This document shows positions 15,586 to 23,920 of a DNA stretch of 34,172 nucleotides, one piece after another; within the stretch, counting starts at the first letter, position 1, and each line of letters begins with the position of its first letter. A program made the translations under genes and the position numbers. The DNA lies in contig CALCGD010000163.1 in the NCBI GenBank assembly GCA_937900875.1, forward strand, positions 1-34,172, given 5' to 3'. The notes beneath the pieces were generated by a model, which made no database searches, had not been told where the DNA came from, and saw nothing but the letters and a program-made list of their open reading frames with translations. The DNA is from an uncultured Flavobacteriales bacterium. Lineage in GTDB: Bacteria; Bacteroidota; Bacteroidia; UBA10329.

Positions 15586-16827
15586 ATGAAAGCCGCATTT
15601 CTTACCGCCATTTTTGCAGTATCAGTTTCATTTTTCAATAGCGCAGATGCCGCTAGTTGGATGCATTATGACCAAGACAATTCCCCCCTTCCATCAAACT
15701 ACGTTTCTACAATACTTTCAGACGATGAGGGCACTTGGGTTGGAACCGATAATGGTCTAGCATTTTTTGACGGGTCGGACTGGTTTATATACGATAGTGA
15801 AACCTCCGAATTGCCTGATAATAACATACGTGATATTCACAAAGACAACACTGGTAAAATTTGGGTTGCAACAGATAAGGGGCTATTGGAAATCAGTACC
15901 GATGGTTGGCAAACTCATAGTACATCCAATTCCAACATACCATCGGATTATATTCGTTCAGTAGCTTCAGATTCTGAAGGCAACATATGGATTGGCACTT
16001 GGGGAAACGGGATAGCGGCCAAAAACGGAAACAACTGGACTGTGTATAACACGGACAATTCCGACCTACCATCAGATGGTGTGTTTACGGTGGAAATAGA
16101 CGAATTAGGTGTTATTTGGGTTGGAACATTCAACGGAGGCGTGTCTAAATTTAATGGGCTTGGTTGGACTACCTACAACACTTCCAACAGCGAATTACCA
16201 CACAACCATGTTAGGAGCATTAATTTTGACCAAAACCATATTGCTTGGTTTGGAACTGAAGATGGCGTAGTTCGTAAAACTCCGGGCGGACATTGGGATG
16301 TATACAATGCGGAAAACATCGGCTACAGTTTTCATACAATTTATGGTGGAGTGATAGAATCAGCCGGAAAGCTATATTTCGCAACAGATGGAGGTATTCT
16401 CAAATTCAACGGAAGTGATTTCAGTATGGTAACATCTCAAAACTCAAGTTTGCCTTCCAATAATGTGAGAAGTTTGGCCCTTGACCTAAACGGAAATCTT
16501 TGGGTTGGCTCTGGCAATGATGGGTTGTCAATCTACAATCCACAAGGGACTTTAGGGGTAAAAGAACCTTTGAAAACAGCTGAATCCTTGACCGCATATC
16601 CGAACCCAACATCAAATGAACTGACTTTTCTATTACCCAACAAAAGCTCAGGAAACTCAGAAATTACAGTCGTAAATGGAACTGGTCAAACCGTTCTCAC
16701 CAAGCAAATATCAAACGGAGGATTAAGTCAGCACATCCTAGATGTAAGCTCGCTATCTACGGGCACCTACTTTATATCGGTTTATTCATCCACAGGAATT
16801 TCGCAGGGTAGATTTGTAAAACTGTAG
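15586..16827 (+). CDS. Secreted seven-bladed propeller protein with T9SS sorting domain
   Basis: A 413-residue exported protein. The signal peptide is MKAAFLTAIFAVSVSFFNSADA. Residues 25-325 hold seven two-component-regulator-propeller repeats, marked by TWVGTDNG, IWVATDKG, IWIGTWGNG, IWVGTFNGG, AWFGTEDG, LYFATDGG and LWVGSGNDG. Most are separated by a linker resembling NSxLPSNxVRSI. Seven repeats would close one complete propeller. In hybrid sensor kinases this module binds polysaccharide fragments outside the cell; here there is no kinase. The last 80 residues are a type IX sorting domain (AYPNPTSNELTF... TGTYFISVYSS... GRFVKL), so the propeller is sent to the cell surface or released. Binding of a glycan is an inference. 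The gene stands alone between two terminators, with a leader that shows no clear -7 box. Confidence 0.87.
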   Translation: MKAAFLTAIFAVSVSFFNSADAASWMHYDQDNSPLPSNYVSTILSDDEGTWVGTDNGLAFFDGSDWFIYDSETSELPDNNIRDIHKDNTGKIWVATDKGLLEISTDGWQTHSTSNSNIPSDYIRSVASDSEGNIWIGTWGNGIAAKNGNNWTVYNTDNSDLPSDGVFTVEIDELGVIWVGTFNGGVSKFNGLGWTTYNTSNSELPHNHVRSINFDQNHIAWFGTEDGVVRKTPGGHWDVYNAENIGYSFHTIYGGVIESAGKLYFATDGGILKFNGSDFSMVTSQNSSLPSNNVRSLALDLNGNLWVGSGNDGLSIYNPQGTLGVKEPLKTAESLTAYPNPTSNELTFLLPNKSSGNSEITVVNGTGQTVLTKQISNGGLSQHILDVSSLSTGTYFISVYSSTGISQGRFVKL

Positions 16828-16845
16828 ATAGCCTGAACTTAATTG

Positions 16846-16880
16846 AAGGCCGCTCGCTCACCATAGCAGCGGCCTTTTTG
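16846..16880 (+). terminator. Rho-independent terminator after the propeller gene
   Basis: AAGGCCGCT (16846-16854) pairs with AGCGGCCTT (16868-16876), a 9-bp perfect stem with a 13-base loop, followed by a short T run ending at 16879. The promoter box of the next gene begins one base further on. Confidence 0.8.
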
Positions 16881-16888
16881 TATATTCG
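16881..16888 (+). promoter_or_regulatory. Promoter -7 box (TATATTCG) of the E1 dehydrogenase gene
   Basis: TATATTCG is one base off TAnnTTTG and directly follows the terminator. The leader of about 20 bases contains AGGAG at 16901-16905, eight bases before the ATG. This is a Shine-Dalgarno-like site of a kind rarely seen among the other genes here. Confidence 0.45.
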
Positions 16889-16912
16889 TGCCCCCTAATA
16901 AGGAGACGGAAT

Positions 16913-19315
16913 ATGGCAGAAGAAGTGGTAAAAAAGGGTTCAGAAAAGACATTGAAAAAAGAAGAATTTCATACGGAGGTTTTGAACGATTTCCGACTGG
17001 CCAACGAAAGTAGACAAGCCAGTTTAACTGGAAGAAAAGAGGTGCTCACCGGAAAAGCCAAATTTGGAATTTTCGGAGACGGAAAAGAAGTAGCCCAAAT
17101 TGCGATGGCCAAGGCATTCAGAAATGGCGATTTCCGTTCTGGGTATTACAGAGACCAGACTTTTATGATGGCCTCTGGGCTTTTAACCGTTCAAGAGTTC
17201 TTCGCACAGTTATACGCTCATCCAAGTTTAGATGCCGACCCATCATCTGCTGGACGTTCAATGAACGGTCATTTCTCTACACGCTCTATTAATGAAGATG
17301 GGTCTTGGAGAAATCTGATGGAGCAGAAAAACAGCGCATCAGACCTCTCGCCTACTGCTGGTCAGATTCCTAGACTTTTGGGTTTGGCGCACGCGTCAAA
17401 ACTGTATAGGGAAAACAAAAACCTGCATCAATTCAGCCAGTTTACTGACAAAGGAAATGAAGTTGCATTTGGAACCATAGGAGATGCAAGTACATCAGAA
17501 GGTCATTTTTGGGAAACAATGAATGCTGCCGCGGTAACCCAAGTACCACTTGCAATTTCTATTTGGGATGACGGATACGGAATTTCGGTTCCAAAGAAAT
17601 TTCAGACAGTTAAGGAGAGTATTTCCGAAGCTTTAAAAGGTTTTGAAACAGAGGGAGACAAAAAAGGAATCCGAATCTTTAAAACAAAAGGTTGGGATTA
17701 CGCTCACTTGGTAAAAACCTACCAAGAAGCAATTGAAATTTGCCGTACAGAGCAAACTCCAGTTCTTATTCACGTTGAAGAAGTTACTCAGCCACAAGGT
17801 CATTCTACATCTGGTTCTCACGAACGCTATAAGAGCAAAGAGCGATTGACATGGGAGGTAGATTTTGATTGTATTAAGAAACTTAGAGAATTCATTATTG
17901 ACAACGGAATTGCCACTAACGAGCAATGCGATGCTATTGTTGATGAAGCCAAAAAGTCTGTTCGAGATCAGAAAAATGCAGCATGGCAAGCATTCATCTC
18001 AGAGATTGAAGCCGAAAGAGACACAGTAACTGGTTTGCTTAATGATGCTGGTTTAAATGAACTTTCTGCAAGTCTTAATACTGGTTTTGCCCCTAGCAGA
18101 AAAGACGTAGTTAGTGCTGCCAGAAAAGGCCTTCTTCAACTTAAAGATTCTGAAAGTACCAAGAGAGATACCATTCTAAACTGGCTAAAAGAACAGAAAA
18201 CTCTTAATGGAGACAGATACAACAGTTTCCTGCACAGCAACACGCCAAATAGCGCTACTAAAATTGATGCAGTTGCACCAGAATACACTGATGATAGCCC
18301 AAGTTTGGACGGTAGAGAAATTCTGCTGAACAATTTTGACAACATTTTTTCATCTCGTCCAGAGGCTGTTGCATTTGGAGAAGATTTAGGCGGGATTGGA
18401 GGTGTAAACCAAGGATTTGAAGGGCTTCAAAAAAAGCACGGAGATAATCGAATATTCGATGTAGGCATTCGTGAAGCAAGTATAATGGGACAAGGAATTG
18501 GAATGGCTCTTCGCGGCCTAAGACCAATTGCCGAAATACAATACTTAGATTATTTACTCTACGGTTTGCAGCCGCTTAGCGATGACCTAGCTTCGCTGCA
18601 ATACAGAACCAAAGGCGGTCAGAAATGCCCGCTTATTATTAGAACAAGAGGCCACCGTTTAGAAGGAATTTGGCATGCAGGTTCGCCTATGGGAATGATC
18701 ATTAACGCACTCAGAGGAATTCACATATGCGTTCCTAGAAACATGACTCAAGCAGCCGGTTTCTACAATACCTTACTTGCATCTGACGATCCGGGTTTGG
18801 TAATAGAGCCTCTAAACGGATATAGAACTAAGGAGAGGTTGCCAGCAAATCTTGGCGAAATAAAAACGCCACTTGGTGTTCCTGAAACCCTTATCCAAGG
18901 AACTGACCTTACAATTGTGACTTACGGATCGTGCGTAAATCTTGCTATAAAAGCTTGTGCAGAGCTTGATTCAATTGGAATTTCTGCCGAGTTGATTGAT
19001 GTACAGACTTTGCTTCCATTCGACCTTAACCATTCAATTGTTAAATCGATTAAAAAGACTAATAGGCTTTTGGTAATTGATGAAGACGTACCTGGAGGTG
19101 CATCGGCCTACATTTTACAAAAGGTGGTAGAAGAGCAAAGTGGGTATTTTCATTTGGACAGTGAACCAAAAACACTAACCGCACAGGCGCACAGAACTGC
19201 CTATGGCACAGATGGAGATTACTTTAGCAAGCCAGGCATAGAAGACATGGTAGAGGCCGCTTACAAGCTTATGATGGAGGTAAATCCGTCAAAATTCCCA
19301 GATATTTTCGGATAG
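16913..19315 (+). CDS. 2-oxoacid dehydrogenase E1 component, fused alpha and beta chains
   Basis: An 800-residue thiamine-diphosphate enzyme that decarboxylates a 2-oxoacid and passes the acyl group to the lipoyl E2 subunit. Residues 30-380 are the E1 alpha part: TGRKEVLTGKAKFG, QTFMMASGL, and the cofactor segment starting GDASTSEG (Gly190-Asp191) and ending WDDGYGIS (Asp219-Asp220). Residues 470-800 are the E1 beta part: VAFGEDLGGIGGVNQGF, FDVGIREASIMGQGIGMAL, YLLYGLQPLSDDLASLQYR, RTRGHRLEGIWHAGSPMG and VIDEDVPGGASAYILQ. A linker of about 90 residues joins them. The fused layout is common in Bacteroidota and is usually named branched-chain or pyruvate dehydrogenase E1; the substrate cannot be fixed from this window. 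No E2 or E3 gene is nearby. The stop is followed after 3 bases by murQ. Confidence 0.87.
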   Translation: MAEEVVKKGSEKTLKKEEFHTEVLNDFRLANESRQASLTGRKEVLTGKAKFGIFGDGKEVAQIAMAKAFRNGDFRSGYYRDQTFMMASGLLTVQEFFAQLYAHPSLDADPSSAGRSMNGHFSTRSINEDGSWRNLMEQKNSASDLSPTAGQIPRLLGLAHASKLYRENKNLHQFSQFTDKGNEVAFGTIGDASTSEGHFWETMNAAAVTQVPLAISIWDDGYGISVPKKFQTVKESISEALKGFETEGDKKGIRIFKTKGWDYAHLVKTYQEAIEICRTEQTPVLIHVEEVTQPQGHSTSGSHERYKSKERLTWEVDFDCIKKLREFIIDNGIATNEQCDAIVDEAKKSVRDQKNAAWQAFISEIEAERDTVTGLLNDAGLNELSASLNTGFAPSRKDVVSAARKGLLQLKDSESTKRDTILNWLKEQKTLNGDRYNSFLHSNTPNSATKIDAVAPEYTDDSPSLDGREILLNNFDNIFSSRPEAVAFGEDLGGIGGVNQGFEGLQKKHGDNRIFDVGIREASIMGQGIGMALRGLRPIAEIQYLDYLLYGLQPLSDDLASLQYRTKGGQKCPLIIRTRGHRLEGIWHAGSPMGMIINALRGIHICVPRNMTQAAGFYNTLLASDDPGLVIEPLNGYRTKERLPANLGEIKTPLGVPETLIQGTDLTIVTYGSCVNLAIKACAELDSIGISAELIDVQTLLPFDLNHSIVKSIKKTNRLLVIDEDVPGGASAYILQKVVEEQSGYFHLDSEPKTLTAQAHRTAYGTDGDYFSKPGIEDMVEAAYKLMMEVNPSKFPDIFG

Positions 19316-19318
19316 GTT

Positions 19319-20134
19319 ATGGACAACCGCATAACGGAATCGGCATCTAACTACAACAATCTTGAGAAGATGTCGGTTGGAGAATTACTTTCCAATATTA
19401 ACAACGAAGACAAAACCGTTCCACACGCCATCGAAAAAGCCTTGTCTCAAATTGAGGCATTGATAAACATCGTAGTAGAAAGATTGGGTAATGGAGGACG
19501 TTTATTCTACTTAGGTGCCGGTACGAGCGGTCGATTGGGTATCGTTGATGCATCGGAATGCCCACCCACCTATGGAGTACCTCATGGTTTGGTGGTTGGC
19601 ATAATTGCAGGTGGTAATTCGGCCATTTTAAAGGCCGTTGAATTTGCAGAAGACAGCACAACCCAAGGCTGGAAAGACCTGCAGGAATACAACGTGAGCA
19701 AGAAAGACGTGGTGGTCGGAATAAGCGCATCTGGCACAGCTCCCTATGTTATTTCAGCGTTAGATGAGTGTCAAAAAAATGGAATCTCAACAGGTTGTAT
19801 TGCCTGTAATCCAAGTTCAGCCATGGCTGAGGTCGCTGATTTTCCAATTGCTGCGGTGGTCGGTCCTGAATTTGTAACCGGAAGTACTCGGATGAAAGCA
19901 GGTACCGCTCAAAAGCTAATTCTAAATATGATTACCACGACTACCATGATTAAACTTGGCCATGTGGTGGGAAACAAAATGGTTGACATGCAATTGAGCA
20001 ATAATAAGCTAGTTGACCGAGGCATCAGAATGATAATGGAAGAAACAGGTGCAGATTACGACACGGCAGATGAACTGCTTTCTGAGCACGGAAGTGTTAG
20101 GGGTTCTGTTGAGGCGTTCAAAAAATCAAATTAG
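19319..20134 (+). CDS. murQ: N-acetylmuramic acid 6-phosphate etherase
   Basis: A 271-residue SIS-domain enzyme that cleaves the lactyl ether of N-acetylmuramic acid 6-phosphate, giving N-acetylglucosamine 6-phosphate and D-lactate during peptidoglycan recycling. The family signatures are FYLGAGTSGRLGIVDASECPPTYG and VTGSTRMKAGTAQKLILNMITT. Glu80 and Glu111 match the two catalytic glutamates of E. coli MurQ (Glu83 and Glu114) in spacing. ISASGTAPYV is the second SIS phosphate-binding loop. It is about 25 residues shorter than E. coli MurQ, mostly at the C-terminus. It starts 3 bases after the E1 gene and is followed 17 bases later by an unrecognised gene, so all three probably share a transcript. 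No AnmK or transporter gene lies beside it. Confidence 0.93.
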   Translation: MDNRITESASNYNNLEKMSVGELLSNINNEDKTVPHAIEKALSQIEALINIVVERLGNGGRLFYLGAGTSGRLGIVDASECPPTYGVPHGLVVGIIAGGNSAILKAVEFAEDSTTQGWKDLQEYNVSKKDVVVGISASGTAPYVISALDECQKNGISTGCIACNPSSAMAEVADFPIAAVVGPEFVTGSTRMKAGTAQKLILNMITTTTMIKLGHVVGNKMVDMQLSNNKLVDRGIRMIMEETGADYDTADELLSEHGSVRGSVEAFKKSN

Positions 20135-20151
20135 GTCTTTGGTGAAACTGC

Positions 20152-20721
20152 ATGCATTCTATTGAACCATTTTTTAGCTGGGCAGATTTATACACTGCAG
20201 CGGAAGATTCTCGTTCTCCCTTTTTCAATCGCGAGTACAGTGAGTTCGAGTTTACAGACCACCTTTACGACCATGTACTCCACCCTCAATGGGATAACAT
20301 GGGCTCTCCTACCCTTTTCATCAAAATCCTTTATGTCGATTACGAAATTGGTTTCTCTGTAATAGAACTTATTGGAGAATGGAATGATCTTTTGCACAAC
20401 GACATCATGACATTGAAGCGAGACATCGTTGAACTGTTGATGGCTGAGGGTATTAATAAATTCGCACTTATTGGTGAGAATGTGCTCAACTTCCATTATT
20501 CTGATGACGAGTATTATGCAGAATGGTTTGATGACATTGAAGAAGGGTGGATTATAGGCTTAAACTTTAGAGATCATGTGATTGCCGAAATGCAAAACGC
20601 CCAAATCGATTATTACATCAATTTGGGCGGTTCGTTTCAAGATACTAATTGGCGAAAATTCAGTCCACCAAGTTTATTCTACCATTTAAACCAGCTGGTA
20701 ACTAAACGACTGCAAGCCTAA
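20152..20721 (+). CDS. Unrecognised conserved-looking cytoplasmic protein
   Basis: A 189-residue protein that I cannot assign to a family. It is acidic and rich in aromatic residues, with no signal peptide and no membrane segment. Conspicuous stretches are FFSWADLYTAAEDSRSPFFNREYSEFEF, WDNMGSPTLFIKILYVDYEIGFSVIELIGEW and a DD-rich segment, FHYSDDEYYAEWFDDIEEGWIIGLNF. It ends with INLGGSFQDTNWRKFSPPSLFYHLNQLV. The composition and alternating hydrophobic strands suggest a compact alpha/beta fold. It lies 17 bases after murQ on the same strand, so it is likely co-transcribed, but no functional link can be shown. The ATG at 20152 is the only reasonable start. It is convergent with the glycine-rich protein gene, with a 7-base gap. 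Confidence 0.75.
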   Translation: MHSIEPFFSWADLYTAAEDSRSPFFNREYSEFEFTDHLYDHVLHPQWDNMGSPTLFIKILYVDYEIGFSVIELIGEWNDLLHNDIMTLKRDIVELLMAEGINKFALIGENVLNFHYSDDEYYAEWFDDIEEGWIIGLNFRDHVIAEMQNAQIDYYINLGGSFQDTNWRKFSPPSLFYHLNQLVTKRLQA

Positions 20722-20728
20722 TTTATGC

Positions 20729-23016
20729 TTACTCAACTACAATCCGTTTGTAATAAGATTTGTCTTCAATCGTTACATGAATCAAGTAGATTCCGGTCGT
20801 TTCAAGATTAACAAATGACCGATTTCCGTTCTCCGTCTTATCTACATAAACCATTTGGCCAACTGCATTTAGCACTTCAATAGTAAATGGTCCATTCATG
20901 TCCATTTCAAGTTGAAAATGACCATTACTTGGATTAGGATACACCACAAACGGCAAATTGGCTTCAAGTTCATTCACCGCACCAGGTAGCGTGTATTCTA
21001 GTATATAAGACAGACCAGTGCAACCGTTTGCATCTGTAACTTGAACAGTGTAATTACCACTGGTTGTTGTGTTGTAAGTCGCTCCTGTAGCACCCGGAAT
21101 TGGATTTCCATTGAGGAACCATTGATAAGAACTATACGTTCCAGGAACGGATAAAACTGATCCACTTTCCACAATTTCAAAAACGATGGCAGAAATTGAT
21201 ACGGTAAATGTGTCCGAAGCAAATGAGCAGCCTCCTAGCGTACCTGTTACCCAATAATCTCCTTCAGCAACGGTTGTGGTTTGCGTTGCATCACCATTAG
21301 ACCATAAATACGTATCGTAACCGCTACCTGCATCCAGTGTCAAACTTTGCCCCTCGCAAATTTCTGGTGGGCCGTCAGCGATAATAACCACATCCGCTAA
21401 ATTCTGGATGGTTACCATAATGGTATCAGAATAACCGTCACAACCCAGCGTATCAGTTACATATGCTGAATAACTTCCTGTTTCAGATATCGAAATCGTC
21501 TGGGTTTGCTCCCCGTTTGGCTCCCAAATGTAGCTAGCATAGCCACTTCCAGCATCAAGCGTTAACGTTCCTCCATTGCAAATGGTCTGACTACCAGAAG
21601 GTGCTATTTGTGGTGCAGGATATGGGTTTTCGATAACCACAATTGTATCTGAAACTGTGCATGCTCCGTTACTTACTTCAACCCAATGTGTTCCCGGTCC
21701 TAGTTCAACATTTTGAGAATTATCTCCACTAGACCAGTTGTAAGAAGTTGCTCCCGCACCTGCATCAAGACTTACCAATGCTTGACCGCATATCTCCTGA
21801 TCTGGGCCAAGGTCAACAGTTGGGCTTAAAACCTCCACTACCACAACCGTAGCTGTACCAGTACAGCCGCTAGCTCCTGTACCTATTACGGTATATGTAC
21901 CCTCAGTTATTGACAATTCAGCTGTATTTGTGTTTGACGGGTCATCCCAAACATAACTTTGCCCTCCACTTGCCGTAATTGTTGTAGAACTGCCAGAACA
22001 GTATTCGAGTATGCCTTCTACACTGATAATTGGTTGTGCAAGTTGCACTTCAGTGCTAAATGCTAGGCTTGCGGGAGATACACAGGCACCTATCGTAGAT
22101 ATCGTGGTGTAGCTCGTTCCGGCAACCATACCAGATATTAATCCCCCGCCACCAACTGATGGTCCTGATGGAGTAAACGAGTAAGCGGCAGCAGAATTAT
22201 AGTTGCTTATTGTAGCGCTTCCATCAGCTGAACAAGAAGCCGAGGCTGTTAATATTTCAGGAGTAAATGAGCCTTGAGTAACATAGGTTATCAGAATACC
22301 ACCTGCACCACCGTTGCCTCCATCAGAATTACCACCTCCGGCACCGCCACCTCCATAAGAAGCACCAGCCCCACTATTAGGTGTTCCACCAAGACCGCCA
22401 CTTGGTCCTGCTCCAGCACCACCAGCACCGCCACTTCCTCCGCTGCCATTGTTACCAGAACCGCCAGGAGTATTAGTTGACCCTCCACTCGCAGAACCCC
22501 CAGCACCGCCATCGCCTGGATCACCCCCAGATTCACCTTCCTGACCACCACTACCCCCATTGGCTGTAATGGCTATACTATTTCCTATATCATCCATACC
22601 TGAGAAACTAGTAGTTCCTCCTGCACTTCCGCTATCGCCATCATTAAAATCACTCCCATTATCTCCGCCACATCCACCCGGAGCAGCACTGTAAGAAAAT
22701 GTTGAGCCAGGAGTAACATTAATGGTTATTGTGGAATAACCACCACCGCCTGCGCCACCGCCACCTTTCGTGCTAAATAAACCACCACTACTACCACCAC
22801 CTCCACCACCAGCACCACCACCGCCACCATATACTTCTACAGTAATAGATGTAACATCACAGAGGGTACTGACCATGTACCTGAGCTGCCAACAGAACCA
22901 CAGCCAACTGGCCCAGACAAAGTAATATCCTGTGCATACAGAACTGCTCCTGTTAATAGGAAGAAAAGCGTCCATGCGCCTTTCAGCATTTTAAATTCTA
23001 AGTAATTTTTCATCAT
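20729..23016 (-). CDS. Glycine-rich Ig-like T9SS secreted protein, apparently frameshifted near its start
   Basis: The main open frame (20729-22975) codes for a glycine-rich region (about 22290-22830 on the plus strand). Five or so Ig-like repeats follow, with LDAGSGYxxYxWS motifs, and then a T9SS domain (VYPNPSNGHFQLEM... GIYLIHVTIEDKSYYKRIVVE). Its own N-terminus looks wrong: it has no signal peptide. In another frame, ATG at 23016 or 23013 gives MKNYLEFKMLKGAWTLFF then LLTGAVLYAQ, a good signal peptide, and continues DITLSGPVGCGSVGSSGTWSVPS to a stop. Adding one base near 22858-22866 joins the two as GTWSVPSGDVTSITVEVYGGGG, the standard opening of glycine-rich surface proteins. So this is one gene of about 762 residues with a -1 frameshift, either a sequence error or a real mutation. 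Role unknown, probably a surface or released protein. Confidence 0.72.
22290..22830 (-). repeat. Low-complexity glycine-coding tract
   Basis: On the plus strand this is a run of CCACC, CCGCC and CACCA units. On the coding strand it gives GGGG, GGAG and GGSGG repeats. It encodes the glycine-rich part of the secreted protein and is not an independent element. Confidence 0.6.
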
Positions 23017-23139
23017 TGATTAGGGTTGGATTGTTCTATCTAATTTATGTAAAAAATTGTAGCGCGATTCTATTACCGCTTGGCGAGAAATAGTTGTTTC
23101 ATCTGATAAACTGCAGACTGGTTCCGCAATCTAACTTAG

Positions 23140-23147
23140 TATCTTCG
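23140..23147 (+). promoter_or_regulatory. Promoter -7 box (TATCTTCG) of the RlmB gene
   Basis: TATCTTCG, one base off TAnnTTTG, followed by GCAG and placed 20 bases before the ATG at 23168. Identical to the box of the DinB operon. No -33 element at normal spacing. Confidence 0.45.
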
Positions 23148-23167
23148 CAGCCTTATTAAGATAGAGC

Positions 23168-23920
23168 ATGCGCCAGCAAGAAACAGATCAGAACATAATT
23201 TTCGGAATTCACCCAGTAATTGAAGCATTAGATTCTGGAAAAGAAATTGAGAAGGTTTATCTAAAAAAAGGAGTTAGTAATGAAGCCTTAGCTGGAATCA
23301 AAAGGACTTTGAAAGGAAGAAGAGTTCCTTTTCAAGAAGTGCCTCAAGAAAAATTGAATCGTCTTACGAGGAAAAACCACCAAGGCGTAGTAGCGCTCCT
23401 CTCTCCTATTGAGTATTCGAACATTGAAGAAGAGTTAAAGCGTGTATATGAGCGAGGCGAAGTTCCGTTGATTCTTGTTTTGGATAGAGTGTCTGACGTA
23501 GGAAATTTCGGGGCAATTTGTAGATCTGCAGAATGCGCTGGTGTTCATGCCATACTTATTCCAACCAAAGGAAGTGCACAGATTAACTCATTTGCAGTTA
23601 AAAGTTCGGCAGGTGCAATCTTTAACATTCCTATTTGCCGCACTGGTCATATTCTTTCTGAAGTAAGAAACATGAAAGAAAGCGGGCTTCAGTTAGTTGC
23701 CGTAACCGAGAAAGGAGATAAGTCAATGCACGATTCAAATTTGACGGGGCCGATGGTTGTCATAATGGGTTCGGAGGAAGATGGAATTGGAGATGGACTT
23801 TTAGAGTTGGCAGACATTCACGCAAATATTCCCATGGCCGGTAGTACAGGCTCACTAAATGTGTCAGTTGCAACTGGCATAATCCTGTTTGAACGACTCC
23901 GTCAGATATCCAATGGCTAA
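23168..23920 (+). CDS. rlmB: 23S rRNA 2'-O-ribose methyltransferase, RlmB/TrmH family
   Basis: A 250-residue SPOUT-class methyltransferase. It has the N-terminal RNA-binding substrate domain (IIFGIHPVIEALDSGKEIEKVYLKKG... RLTRKNHQGVVALLSP) and the C-terminal trefoil-knot domain. Motif 1 is LDRVSDVGNFGAICRSAECAGV, motif 2 is VIMGSEEDGIG, and motif 3 is IPMAGSTGSLNVSVATGIILFE. In E. coli RlmB methylates the 2'-OH of G2251 in 23S rRNA, using S-adenosylmethionine. The overall match fits RlmB better than plain TrmH because of the N-terminal domain, but the exact target nucleotide is inferred. Its last 8 bases overlap the start of the glycosyltransferase gene. Confidence 0.88.
   Translation: MRQQETDQNIIFGIHPVIEALDSGKEIEKVYLKKGVSNEALAGIKRTLKGRRVPFQEVPQEKLNRLTRKNHQGVVALLSPIEYSNIEEELKRVYERGEVPLILVLDRVSDVGNFGAICRSAECAGVHAILIPTKGSAQINSFAVKSSAGAIFNIPICRTGHILSEVRNMKESGLQLVAVTEKGDKSMHDSNLTGPMVVIMGSEEDGIGDGLLELADIHANIPMAGSTGSLNVSVATGIILFERLRQISNG

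Noticed and set aside
22291-22560. Glycine- or valine-rich open frames on both strands in the CCACC-type repeat region
   Set aside because: They are out-of-frame readings of the glycine-rich coding tract of the secreted protein.
22290-22830. Repeated CCACC/CCGCC units as a CRISPR or tandem-repeat array
   Set aside because: The units are irregular, have no spacer structure and translate as glycine-rich protein in the frame of the long gene.
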